From positions 1 through 64,000 of the forward strand of contig CADAOB010000004.1 of assembly GCA_902789445.1 (NCBI GenBank): a stretch of 64,000 nt of DNA. The letters are read 5' to 3'. This stretch comes from an uncultured Bacteroidia bacterium (GTDB taxonomy: Bacteria; Bacteroidota; Bacteroidia; Bacteroidales; UBA932). How positions within the stretch are numbered: the first letter of the stretch is position 1; every line of letters starts with the position of its first letter. Under the pieces are notes generated by a model. It worked only from the letters and a program-made list of their open reading frames with translations, was not told the DNA's origin and did no database searches. The translations under genes and the position numbers were made by a program. This document shows, piece by piece, positions 33,837-43,049 of the stretch.

Positions 33837-36461
33837 ATGATGAAATTCAGATCCCTTTTCCTGGCCGCACTGGCAACGGGCTTCCTGTTCGCCTGTACGG
33901 CTGAAGACCTTCTGCAAGAAGAAATCCTGGAAACACCCGCCGGAGAGTACCCGGCCTCGCTCTATGAAACGGGTCACGTGCGCATCTATGTCGATACGCC
34001 GACCGCTGAAAAGATCGAGGCTTCCGGACAGGCGGGAGCGCTGATTACGACCAAGGCAGCCTCCGTCCTGGGAAACGTCCGCATGGAAAGGACTTTCCCC
34101 TATGCCGGCAAATTCGAAAAACGTACGCGCGAGGCGGGACTGGACCGCTGGTATGATGTCTGGTTCGACGACAGCACGCCGCTGACCAAAGCGGCCGTGT
34201 CGCTGGAAGACATTCCCGGCGTCCTGGAAGTCGAATACCGGCCCATTACACGCAAGGCCTACGACGAGTCCGTGACCTATGTCACGCCTGCGGCCGGCCC
34301 GGCTGCCGCTCCCGCCGGTTTCACGTTCGACGACCCCGAATTCAGCAAACAGTGGGATCTGTACAATGACGGCGCCGCCAACGGCAAGGCTGCCGGCTGC
34401 GACATCAATGTCATCCCGGTGTGGCAGGACTATACGACCGGTAATCCCGATGTGGTCGTCTGCGTGGTGGACGGCGGCATCGACTGCGAGCACGAAGACC
34501 TGACCGCCAATCTGTGGAGCGATCCGAACCGCCCGTCCATCCACGGTTTCAACTTCATCGACGGCAGCGCCAACATCATCAAGAGCCAGCACGGCACCCA
34601 TGTGGCCGGCACGATTGCCGCGGTCAACAACAATGGGAAAGGCATCTGCGGCATCGCCGGCGGCGACTATGCCAAAGGAGTTCCCGGTGTCCGGCTGATG
34701 TCGGCACAGATCTTCAAGGACGGCGAACAAGGCAGCGGCAACGGCGCCCGTGCCATCAAGTGGGGTGCCGACAACGGCGCCATCATCTCCCAGAACAGCT
34801 GGGGCTATGAAGAGATCGACTACGTGCCCAACTCCGACCGCATGGCCATCGACTATTTCAACACCTACGCCGGCATGGACGAAAACGGATTCCAGGTCGG
34901 TCCGATGGCAGGCGGCCTGGTCGTCTTCTCTGCGGGCAATGAGAATATCGAATTCGGCGCACCCGCCTATTATGAAGGTGCCATGGCAGTCGGCTCCATT
35001 GGAGCGGATTACTACCGCGCCTACTATTCCTGCTACGGTGAGTGGGTGGACATCGCCGCGCCGGGCGGAGACTACCAGAAAGGCTACCAAATCCTCAGTA
35101 CGCTTCCGGACAACAAATACGGCCTGATGCAAGGTACGTCGATGGCCTGCCCGCACATTTCCGGCGTCGCCGCGCTGATCGTCTCCAAATGCGGCGGCAT
35201 CGGCTTCACGCGCGACATGCTCTGGAACCGTATCGTCAACACGGCGCGTGACCTGAATTCCTACAACCGGAACTTCCCGGTCGGCGGCCTGGTGGACGTG
35301 ACCGCCGCCATCCTGGCGGAAGGCTCCACGCCGCCCGAGCCAGTGACTGACTTCCAGGCCTCGCTCCTCAACGCCGATTTCATCCGTTTCTCGCTGACCG
35401 TTCCCAGGGACGAAGACGACAACAAAGCCTTCGGCGTCAACATCTATTACAGCAAGGAGCCTTTCTCCGAGACCACGATGCTGCCCTACAAGCGCTTCCC
35501 GGTCGAGGACCTGCAGGCCGGAGACAAGATGGAAGATGTGCTCAGCGGCCTGGAATTCGAGACGACCTACTATCTGGCCTGCGAAGCCTTCGACCGCATC
35601 GGCAACCGTTCCGAACTGTCGAACCTGGTGGTCGTGACCACCGGTGAGAACCACGCACCGACCATCACCACCGACGATCCGCTGAACTTTACGCTCAAGT
35701 CGCACGAGACCCGTTGGCTCAATTTCAGCTACACGGATCCCGACGGCCACGGCGTCCACGCCAAACTCGACAGCGGCTCCGCCGCGGACTCCCTTTACCA
35801 GATGCAGGGGCTGACCCAGAAGATCGAAGTCAACGCGCTCCGAGCGGAACCGGGAACCTACACCGGCCTCCTGCACGTTTTCGATGATTACGAAAAAGAG
35901 ACTACCCTGTCTTACACCTACACCATTCAGAGCAACCATGAGCCCAAGGTCGTCGGCCAGATCGACGACATGGTGTTCGGCTCCAAAGGTGAAATGCAGA
36001 CTGTGGACCTTTCCAAAGTCTTCAGCGACGAAGACGGCGAGACGCTGATCTACACGACCCTCTCCTCCGACAACGACATCCTCAACCTCCACGTCCGGGA
36101 AGGTGTCCTGTATGTGACGGCGCTCAAATATGGATATGCTTCCGCTACGGTGAACGCCGCCGATGCCCGGGGACAAAGCGTCAGCGTGAACTTCAAGACA
36201 CTCTCCCGCGACGGCAGCAAGGCCATCGATGTCTATCCGACGACCATCACCGACGGCAATCTCTACATCCGGACTGCGACCGACCAGCCGGTCAGCGTCC
36301 TGCTCATCTCGGAGACGGGCACCGTCGTCCTGGAAAAGAGCCTGACGGCCACCCCGTTCTCCCCGGCCATCCTCGACCTGTCCGGGCTGGGCAGCGGCCC
36401 CTATTCCGTCAAAGTGACCTTCGGAGGTGAAACCCTTGTCCAAAACATCGTGAAACTATGA
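33837..36461 (+). CDS. Subtilisin-like S8 serine protease lipoprotein with type IX secretion sorting domain
   Basis: An 874-residue exported protease. The N terminus has a lipobox-like LFAC with acidic residues just after the Cys, as in surface-exported lipoproteins. A propeptide-like region is followed by the S8 domain (about residues 165-500) with the catalytic Asp in VVDGGIDCEHED, His in QHGTHVAGT and Ser in GTSMACPHISG. An FN3-like segment (about 505-600) and a cadherin-like segment beginning NHAPTITTDDP follow. The last 75 residues match a type A C-terminal sorting domain: DVYPTTITDGNLYI, VSVLLISETGTVV, LDLSGLGSGPYSVKV. Having both a lipobox and a sorting domain is notable. It overlaps the PorV-like gene by ATGA. 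Confidence 0.92.
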   Translation: MMKFRSLFLAALATGFLFACTAEDLLQEEILETPAGEYPASLYETGHVRIYVDTPTAEKIEASGQAGALITTKAASVLGNVRMERTFPYAGKFEKRTREAGLDRWYDVWFDDSTPLTKAAVSLEDIPGVLEVEYRPITRKAYDESVTYVTPAAGPAAAPAGFTFDDPEFSKQWDLYNDGAANGKAAGCDINVIPVWQDYTTGNPDVVVCVVDGGIDCEHEDLTANLWSDPNRPSIHGFNFIDGSANIIKSQHGTHVAGTIAAVNNNGKGICGIAGGDYAKGVPGVRLMSAQIFKDGEQGSGNGARAIKWGADNGAIISQNSWGYEEIDYVPNSDRMAIDYFNTYAGMDENGFQVGPMAGGLVVFSAGNENIEFGAPAYYEGAMAVGSIGADYYRAYYSCYGEWVDIAAPGGDYQKGYQILSTLPDNKYGLMQGTSMACPHISGVAALIVSKCGGIGFTRDMLWNRIVNTARDLNSYNRNFPVGGLVDVTAAILAEGSTPPEPVTDFQASLLNADFIRFSLTVPRDEDDNKAFGVNIYYSKEPFSETTMLPYKRFPVEDLQAGDKMEDVLSGLEFETTYYLACEAFDRIGNRSELSNLVVVTTGENHAPTITTDDPLNFTLKSHETRWLNFSYTDPDGHGVHAKLDSGSAADSLYQMQGLTQKIEVNALRAEPGTYTGLLHVFDDYEKETTLSYTYTIQSNHEPKVVGQIDDMVFGSKGEMQTVDLSKVFSDEDGETLIYTTLSSDNDILNLHVREGVLYVTALKYGYASATVNAADARGQSVSVNFKTLSRDGSKAIDVYPTTITDGNLYIRTATDQPVSVLLISETGTVVLEKSLTATPFSPAILDLSGLGSGPYSVKVTFGGETLVQNIVKL

Positions 36462-37336
36462 GAAGATTCCTGATTTCCAGCATATTGACAGCCACTTTGG
36501 CCGTCCTGGCCGCACTGCCGGCCGCAAACGCCCAGTCGTTCAGTTCCTTCATCCTTTCGGGCCGTGCCGACCGCCTGGCGATGGGTGACATTGCCTTCGG
36601 AACGCCCGACCTGGCCGTGCATCAGGTCGATGTCGCCCTCTCCTTCGGGAAATGGGCGCCGCAGCAATTCAACTACTCCGCCCTGCAAGCCGGCGGTTTC
36701 CTGGCCCTTAGTGAGCGCTTCGGCGTCCGGCTGGACTACCGCAACAACCTCTTCCCTGAATTCGTCCAGATCGACCAGAACGGCAACGAGAAAGGGACAT
36801 TCAAGCCGGGCGAGCAGCGGATCCTGGCCGGCGTATCACTCCGGCTGACCGACAATATGTACATCGACGTCAATGGCAAATACCTGTCGGCCGACCTGGC
36901 CGGCAACAAGGCCTCCGCTTTCGCCGGGGACATCGCCTTCAGCTACGTGAAAGACGGGATGACGCTGGGCGTCAAGGCGGCCGACCTGGGCACGAAATAC
37001 AGTTTCGGCTCAGCGGCCTCTTCCCTCCCGATGCGGGTCATGGCGGGCGGCTCCTACCGCCTGTCTCCGGCCGAGAAACACGCCATTACGCTGGGAGCCG
37101 ACCTCGGCTACATCCTGCCGCAGGAATACAAGGCCTTCACCGCAGCTGTCGGTGCTGAATATGCCTTCAACCAACTGGTCTTCGCCCGCGCCGGCTATCA
37201 TTTCTCCTCAGCCGTCGCCCCGCGTTTCGCCTCCTTCGGCCTCGGCCTGAACATCAAAGGCATCGGCCTCGACGCCGCCTACCTCCTCGGCCAAGCATCA
37301 AATGTTTGGACCTTATCATTACGCGTAGCCCTATAG
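36458..37336 (+). CDS. PorV/PorQ-family outer-membrane protein
   Basis: A 292-residue protein with a signal peptide (cleavage after ANAQ, about residue 26) and a beta-barrel pattern throughout. PorV/PorQ family landmarks are LSGRADRLAMGD near the start, SAFAGDIAFSY (about 148), LGTKYSFGSA, LPMRVMAGGSYRL, GAEYAFNQLVFARAGYHF (about 230-247) and FGLGLNIKGIGLDAAYLLG near the end. PorV acts as the shuttle that carries sorting-domain cargo to the attachment complex of the type IX secretion system; PorQ is a paralogue in the same system. Translational coupling to a sorting-domain protease suggests a dedicated partner. Core type IX genes are not in this window. Confidence 0.8.
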   Translation: MRRFLISSILTATLAVLAALPAANAQSFSSFILSGRADRLAMGDIAFGTPDLAVHQVDVALSFGKWAPQQFNYSALQAGGFLALSERFGVRLDYRNNLFPEFVQIDQNGNEKGTFKPGEQRILAGVSLRLTDNMYIDVNGKYLSADLAGNKASAFAGDIAFSYVKDGMTLGVKAADLGTKYSFGSAASSLPMRVMAGGSYRLSPAEKHAITLGADLGYILPQEYKAFTAAVGAEYAFNQLVFARAGYHFSSAVAPRFASFGLGLNIKGIGLDAAYLLGQASNVWTLSLRVAL

Positions 37337-37338
37337 GG

Positions 37339-37483
37339 CTTTTGCTCCAGTCGCGAAGGGTATATGCTTTTCAGACCGTCGCGCTAAGCGCGACCCCTCC
37401 CAAGCAGAGCTTGGACCCTCCCTCTAATAGCCGAGGGTGGCTAAGGTCTTCAAAGCATATACCCTTCGCGACTTCCACAAAAG
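37339..37483. repeat. Cloverleaf-like nested inverted repeat
   Basis: A 22-bp perfect inverted repeat (37349-37370 with 37452-37473) is extended outward by GCTTTTG/CAAAAGC and inward by AGACC/GGTCT. It encloses three separate perfect hairpins: GTCGCGC-TAA-GCGCGAC (37378-37394), CCAAGC-AGA-GCTTGG (37400-37414) and ACCCTC/GAGGGT (37415-37420 with 37433-37438). The result is a four-way junction. It lies in the convergent gap after the PorV-like gene and contains no gene. It could be a structured RNA, a terminator complex or a palindromic mobile repeat. Confidence 0.75.
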
Positions 37484-37519
37484 CAAATACAGTCCGCATC
37501 AGCGGACCGCCGGAGGCCG

Positions 37520-37573
37520 GTACTTTGCTAATCCCAGCTCGTAAACGCACAACTCCCGGCATTAGCAAAGTAC
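37520..37573. repeat. 13-bp perfect inverted repeat
   Basis: GTACTTTGCTAAT (37520-37532) and its exact complement ATTAGCAAAGTAC (37561-37573), 28 bases apart. It directly follows the larger cloverleaf-like repeat and probably belongs to the same structured block. Confidence 0.7.
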
Positions 37574-37595
37574 TAAGGCCGGGAGGCGCGGGGTT

Positions 37596-37616
37596 CGGGG
37601 CAGAGCCCCGGTAAAA
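37596..37616 (-). terminator. Hairpin at the 3' end of gdhA
   Basis: CGGGGC-AGA-GCCCCG (37596-37610), six bases past the gdhA stop on the minus strand, with TTTTA between stop and stem. It is GC-rich and lacks a downstream T tract on the minus strand, so it may protect or end the message rather than act as a classic terminator. Confidence 0.45.
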
Positions 37617-38960
37617 CTAGATGATACCCTGCTCGAGCATGGCGGTGGCGACCTTCATGAAGCCGGCGATGTTGGCGCCCTTCACGTAGTCGATCGTGCC
37701 GTCAGGCTGCGTGCCGTACTTCACGCAAGCTTCGTGGATGGAGTCCATGATGAAGTGGAGCTTCTCATCGACTTCCTTGCCGCTCCAGCTGATGTGCGAA
37801 GCGTTCTGCGTCATCTCGAGGCCCGAGGTAGCCACGCCACCGGCGTTGACAGCCTTGCCCGGAGCGAAGAGCACGCCATTGTGCTGGAAGAAGTGGATAG
37901 CGCCCGGCTGGCAGCCCATGTTGGAGACCTCGCAGCAGCACCAGGTGCCGTTGGCCTTCAGTTCCTTCGCGTCGTCTTCAGAAAGCTCGTTCTGGAAAGC
38001 GCAAGGGAGGGCGATGTCGCATTTCACGCTCCAGGCCTTCTTGCCAGGGGTGAAGATCGCCTTGCCCGGGAACTTGGTAGCCATGTCCTCGACCTTGTTG
38101 CGGTTCGAAGCACGCATCACAAGCATGTAGTCGATCATTTCCTTGGTGATACCGCCGGGAATCTCGCAGACACCGTCCGGGCCGGAGATGGCGACGACCT
38201 TCGCACCAAGTTCAGTAGCCTTGGTAGCAGCGCCCCAAGCCACGTTGCCGAAGCCGGACAGAGCCACGGTGCAGCCCTTGATGTCCTTGCCGGCCTTGTG
38301 CAGCAGGTTCTGGGTGAAATAGAGGGCACCGAAACCGGTAGCCTCCGGACGGAGGATCGAACCGCCCCAGGTAGCACCCTTGCCAGTGAGCACACCCGTG
38401 TTGTACTCGCGGGCGAGCTTCTTGTACATACCGTAGAGATAACCGATCTCACGGCCGCCAACACCGACGTCACCGGCAGGAACGTCCTGATCCGGGCCGA
38501 TGCACTGCCAGAGCTCGGTCATGAAGGCCTGGCAGAAACGCATGATCTCGTCGTTGCTCTTGCCGACCGGGTCGAAGTCGGAACCACCCTTGGCACCACC
38601 CATCGGGAGGGTCGTCAGGGCGTTCTTGAAGGTCTGCTCGAAACCGAGGAACTTCAGCATCGAAGGGGTCACAGCTTTGTGGAAACGCAGACCGCCCTTG
38701 TACGGGCCGATCGCGCTGTTGAACTGAATGCGATAACCGAGGTTGGTCTGCACTTTGCCCGCATCGTCAACCCACGTCACACGGAACGTGAAGATCCGGT
38801 CCGGCTCGACCATCCGCTCGACGATCTGCGCCTTCTCGAATTCAGGATGCTGGTTGTACACTTCCTCGATGGAGTCGAGGACCTCGCGGACAGCCTGGAG
38901 ATACTCGCTCTCACCGGGGTGCTTCCGCTCAAGGTTCGCCATAATTTCAGCTACTTTCAT
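37617..38960 (-). CDS. gdhA: Glutamate dehydrogenase (NADP-type hexameric)
   Basis: Interconverts 2-oxoglutarate plus ammonium and glutamate. The 447-residue length is that of the small hexameric enzymes. The substrate pocket shows GPYKGGLRFHKAVTPSMLKF and LPMGGAKGGSDFDP with the catalytic lysine (about residue 125). The nucleotide-binding domain starts with GCTVALSGFGNVAWGA (about 228-243). It lies downstream of korAB on the same strand, a grouping around 2-oxoglutarate. The upstream 64 bases contain no good promoter, so it may be co-transcribed with korAB. Confidence 0.96.
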   Translation of the reverse strand: MKVAEIMANLERKHPGESEYLQAVREVLDSIEEVYNQHPEFEKAQIVERMVEPDRIFTFRVTWVDDAGKVQTNLGYRIQFNSAIGPYKGGLRFHKAVTPSMLKFLGFEQTFKNALTTLPMGGAKGGSDFDPVGKSNDEIMRFCQAFMTELWQCIGPDQDVPAGDVGVGGREIGYLYGMYKKLAREYNTGVLTGKGATWGGSILRPEATGFGALYFTQNLLHKAGKDIKGCTVALSGFGNVAWGAATKATELGAKVVAISGPDGVCEIPGGITKEMIDYMLVMRASNRNKVEDMATKFPGKAIFTPGKKAWSVKCDIALPCAFQNELSEDDAKELKANGTWCCCEVSNMGCQPGAIHFFQHNGVLFAPGKAVNAGGVATSGLEMTQNASHISWSGKEVDEKLHFIMDSIHEACVKYGTQPDGTIDYVKGANIAGFMKVATAMLEQGII

Positions 38961-39024
38961 GATTGAAATTTGTTATTTAAAAAGATTGTTTGTTGAACGT
39001 ATAAATAGTTTATAGTCTTTCTGT

Positions 39025-40041
<1,017 letters not shown>

Positions 40042-40056
40042 GGTGTTTCCTCCGTA

Positions 40057-41889
40057 TTAAAGAATGGCATTGACGGCGTCCACGATCTCCTTGACGATGA
40101 AAGGCTGACCCTGGACCTTGTTGTACTGCAGATAGCTGAACTGCGGGAGCCGTGCACGCAGGTAGTCGGCGAACTGGCCGCTGTTGAGCTCGCACACGAT
40201 GATCTTCTTGTAACGGGCGAAGATGTCGGCCGTGTTCTTCGGCAGCGGGTTGATGAAGTCGAAGTGGCAGAGCGCGACTTTCTTGCCTTCATCCTGCAGT
40301 TCGTGCAGCGCGGTGTAGAGGTGGCCGAACGTGCCGCCCCAGCCCACGATCAGCACATCGGCGTCTTCGTCGCCGATGACTTTCTGCTCGGGGAGATAGT
40401 TGGCCAGACGTGCGACCTTCTCGGCACGCTCGGCCACCATCTTGGCGTGATTCTCAGGGTCGGAGGAGATGACACCCGCGGTGTTCTTCTCCAGACCGCC
40501 GATGCGGTGTTCCAGACCGGCTTTGCCCGGGAACGCCCACTTGCGGGCATAGGACTCGGGATCGCGCTCGAAAGGCTTGAAAGCGCCTTCGCAGCTGTCG
40601 ATGATCGGCGGGTTGATGGTCGGATAGTCCTTCATCGAAGGAATCTTCCACGGCTCGCTGCCGTTGCCCAGGAAACCTTCCGACAGCAGGATGACCGGCA
40701 TCATGTGCTCCATCGCGAACTTGCCGGCATAGAAGGCGGCGTCGAAGCAGTGGCTCGGCGAGTGGGCGGCGACCACGGCGATCGGGCACTCACCGTTGCG
40801 GCCATAGAGGGCCTGGGCGAGGTCGGTCTGCTCGGTCTTGGTCGGAATACCCGTCGAAGGGCCGCTGCGCTGGACATCGACCAGCACGAGCGGAAGCTCG
40901 GTGATCATGGCCAGGCCCAGCGCCTCGCTCTTGAGCGAGAGACCCGGACCGGAGGTCGTGGTCACGGCGAAGTTGCCGGCATAGGCGGCGCCGATGGCGG
41001 TGCAGATGCCCGCGATCTCGTCTTCAGCCTGCAGGGTCTTGACGCCGAGGTTCTTATGGATTGCCAGTTCCTCGAGGATGGCGGTCGCCGGGGTGATCGG
41101 ATAGGAACCGCAGAAGAGCGGGCGTCCGCTCTTCTCGGAGGCGGCGATCAGACCCCAGGCCGTAGCCTGGTTACCGCTGATATTGCGGTAGATGCCTTTC
41201 TCGAGTTTCGCCGGCTTGACCGTATAGGTATTGGCAATGGCCTGGATGTTGGCGGCATAGTTGAAACCGTCGAAGAGCACTTTCTTGTTGGGCTCGATGA
41301 GGGCCGGTTTCTTCTTGAACTTCTTCTCCAGGTAGGCGTAGGTGTACTCGAGCGGCCGGTTGAACATGTAGAAGCACATGCCGAGGGTGAACATGTTCTT
41401 GCAGCGCACGATGGCCTTCTGGTCCATGCCACTGTCCTTCAGGCTCTCCTTGGTCAGCGTCGTGATGGGTGAATAAATGATATTCCGGTCCTCGATACGA
41501 AGTTCGGTGACCGGATCCAGTGTAGCATAACCAGCTCTCTTGATGAGCGCTTCATCAAAGGTGTCGGTGTCGATGATGACCGTTGCAGTCGGTTTGGCCC
41601 ACTTCGCGTTGGCGCGAAGGGCGGCAGGGTTCATGGCTACCAGCACATCGCAAAAATCTCCGGGCGTGTTGACTTCACCGGATCCGATGTGGACCTGAAA
41701 GCCGGATACGCCGGAGACTGTGCCGTGCGGGGCGCGAATCTCTGCCGGATAGTCGGGGAAGGTGGAAATCTCGTTGCCATACAGGGCCGAGGCGTCAGCG
41801 AACAGGGTACCTGTCAGCTGCATTCCGTCTCCCGAGTCACCGCAAAACCTGATTACAACATCTTTGGTGTCGATTACTTTATGTTGCAT
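40057..41889 (-). CDS. korA: 2-oxoglutarate:ferredoxin oxidoreductase, alpha subunit (fused gamma-alpha)
   Basis: Catalyses CoA-dependent oxidation of 2-oxoglutarate to succinyl-CoA, or the reverse carboxylation, with ferredoxin. The N-terminal part (to about 185) is the gamma domain with RFCGDSGDGMQLTGTLFADA. The alpha domain follows with GNQATAWGLIAASEKSGRPL and SYPITPATAILEELA (about 225-270), and TTTSGPGLSLKSEALGLA. The length of 610 fits the fused two-subunit KorAB type. No separate ferredoxin-like KorD gene is present here. Confidence 0.94.
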   Translation of the reverse strand: MQHKVIDTKDVVIRFCGDSGDGMQLTGTLFADASALYGNEISTFPDYPAEIRAPHGTVSGVSGFQVHIGSGEVNTPGDFCDVLVAMNPAALRANAKWAKPTATVIIDTDTFDEALIKRAGYATLDPVTELRIEDRNIIYSPITTLTKESLKDSGMDQKAIVRCKNMFTLGMCFYMFNRPLEYTYAYLEKKFKKKPALIEPNKKVLFDGFNYAANIQAIANTYTVKPAKLEKGIYRNISGNQATAWGLIAASEKSGRPLFCGSYPITPATAILEELAIHKNLGVKTLQAEDEIAGICTAIGAAYAGNFAVTTTSGPGLSLKSEALGLAMITELPLVLVDVQRSGPSTGIPTKTEQTDLAQALYGRNGECPIAVVAAHSPSHCFDAAFYAGKFAMEHMMPVILLSEGFLGNGSEPWKIPSMKDYPTINPPIIDSCEGAFKPFERDPESYARKWAFPGKAGLEHRIGGLEKNTAGVISSDPENHAKMVAERAEKVARLANYLPEQKVIGDEDADVLIVGWGGTFGHLYTALHELQDEGKKVALCHFDFINPLPKNTADIFARYKKIIVCELNSGQFADYLRARLPQFSYLQYNKVQGQPFIVKEIVDAVNAIL

Positions 41890-41929
41890 AGGTTAAATAA
41901 AGGTATAGAGAATTAGTGTGAATAGTCTT

Positions 41930-42487
41930 TTACTGCGGGTTTGCAGGCTGGAACTGGGTCGGTGCGACTTTTTCAGCGGGAATGCCGAGTTCCTTCTTGG
42001 CCAGCGGGAGAAGGTCGAGGCTCACGCTGTCATCGTGGTAGATGACCGATCCGGCCGACAGGTCGATGACATAGACCAGGTTGTTGGCCTTTGCGATCTT
42101 GGTGATGGCATTCTGGGCCTTCTCGATGACGGGCGACATCAGTGTCTGCTGCATCTGAGCCATCTCCTGCTGGGCGTTCTGCTGGAACTGCTGGATACGC
42201 TGTCCCAGTTCCTGGATCTCGCGCTGCTTGGTCTCAAGAACCACCGGAGCCCATTCATTGCTTTTCCGCTGAAACTCGTTCACCTTGTTGTTGTATTCGG
42301 TCATCATGCCGTCGAGCGTCTCCTCGAGCTCGTTCTGATAGGCCTGCAGTTTGACGAAAGCCGAGTCGCGCTCGCTCATCAGGCTGATCAGCTCACTGGT
42401 ATTGAGGTGTCCGAATTTCAGGTTCTGAGCCTGCGAAAAGGCGCCGAACGAAAGAACACAGAATGCAAGAAGCACAAACTTTTTCAT
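41930..42487 (-). CDS. OmpH/Skp-family periplasmic chaperone (copy 2)
   Basis: A 185-residue protein with a signal peptide (FGAFSQAQ, cleavage near residue 21) and a long alpha-helical coiled-coil (about 45-130, rich in Gln, Glu and Lys: VLETKQREIQELGQRIQQF). Skp-like chaperones hold unfolded outer-membrane proteins on their way to the BAM complex. It is the second of two tandem copies downstream of bamA. Confidence 0.88.
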   Translation of the reverse strand: MKKFVLLAFCVLSFGAFSQAQNLKFGHLNTSELISLMSERDSAFVKLQAYQNELEETLDGMMTEYNNKVNEFQRKSNEWAPVVLETKQREIQELGQRIQQFQQNAQQEMAQMQQTLMSPVIEKAQNAITKIAKANNLVYVIDLSAGSVIYHDDSVSLDLLPLAKKELGIPAEKVAPTQFQPANPQ

Positions 42488-42517
42488 TTTTTCTTTTTCT
42501 TCAAAGGTTCTGGTAAA

Positions 42518-43036
42518 TTATTTCTGATTTTCTCTGTAGCGTACAAGGACGAACTGCGTCACGTCGAGGGCTTCGTTCTTATAGACGACGCCCTGCATGG
42601 CAGCCAGGTCGATGACCAGGTCGTAACCGCCCATCTTCGCCACGTCGGCGATGGCCTTGTCGACCTGTTTCTGGATGGGGGCCAGGAGTTCTTCGGCTTT
42701 CTTGGCCATAATGCCGTCTTCGCCGAAGTAGATCTTCTGCTTCTCCTGGACCACACGTTCTTTCGAGATGATTTCATTCTCGGCGTTCTGGCGCTGGGCG
42801 GCCGTCATCGAACCTTTCGACGACTGGTAGCTCTGGTAGAGCGTCTCGATCTTGCCGAGTTCCGTCTCGATGGCTGCCTTGTACTTGTCAGACAGGGCAT
42901 CGAGCTGGTTCTGCGCTGCCACATAGGCCGGAATCTCGGCGAGGAGGGTCTCGGTATTGACGTAGGCAATCTTCTGCGCACGGACCGTGCCCAGGCAGGC
43001 CATCAGTGCGACGAGTGCGACGAGGATTCTTTTCAT
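42518..43036 (-). CDS. OmpH/Skp-family periplasmic chaperone (copy 1)
   Basis: A 172-residue protein with a signal peptide (CLGTVRAQ) followed directly by KIAYVNTETLLAEIP, the conserved Skp/OmpH start of the mature chain. A long helical arm (about 45-115) follows, then LVIDLAAMQGVVYKNEALDVT, the characteristic closing strand. It begins 13 bases after bamA and precedes the second copy by 30 bases. The two copies share the fold but are clearly diverged. Confidence 0.9.
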   Translation of the reverse strand: MKRILVALVALMACLGTVRAQKIAYVNTETLLAEIPAYVAAQNQLDALSDKYKAAIETELGKIETLYQSYQSSKGSMTAAQRQNAENEIISKERVVQEKQKIYFGEDGIMAKKAEELLAPIQKQVDKAIADVAKMGGYDLVIDLAAMQGVVYKNEALDVTQFVLVRYRENQK

Positions 43037-43049
43037 GACTTTTTCTCTG

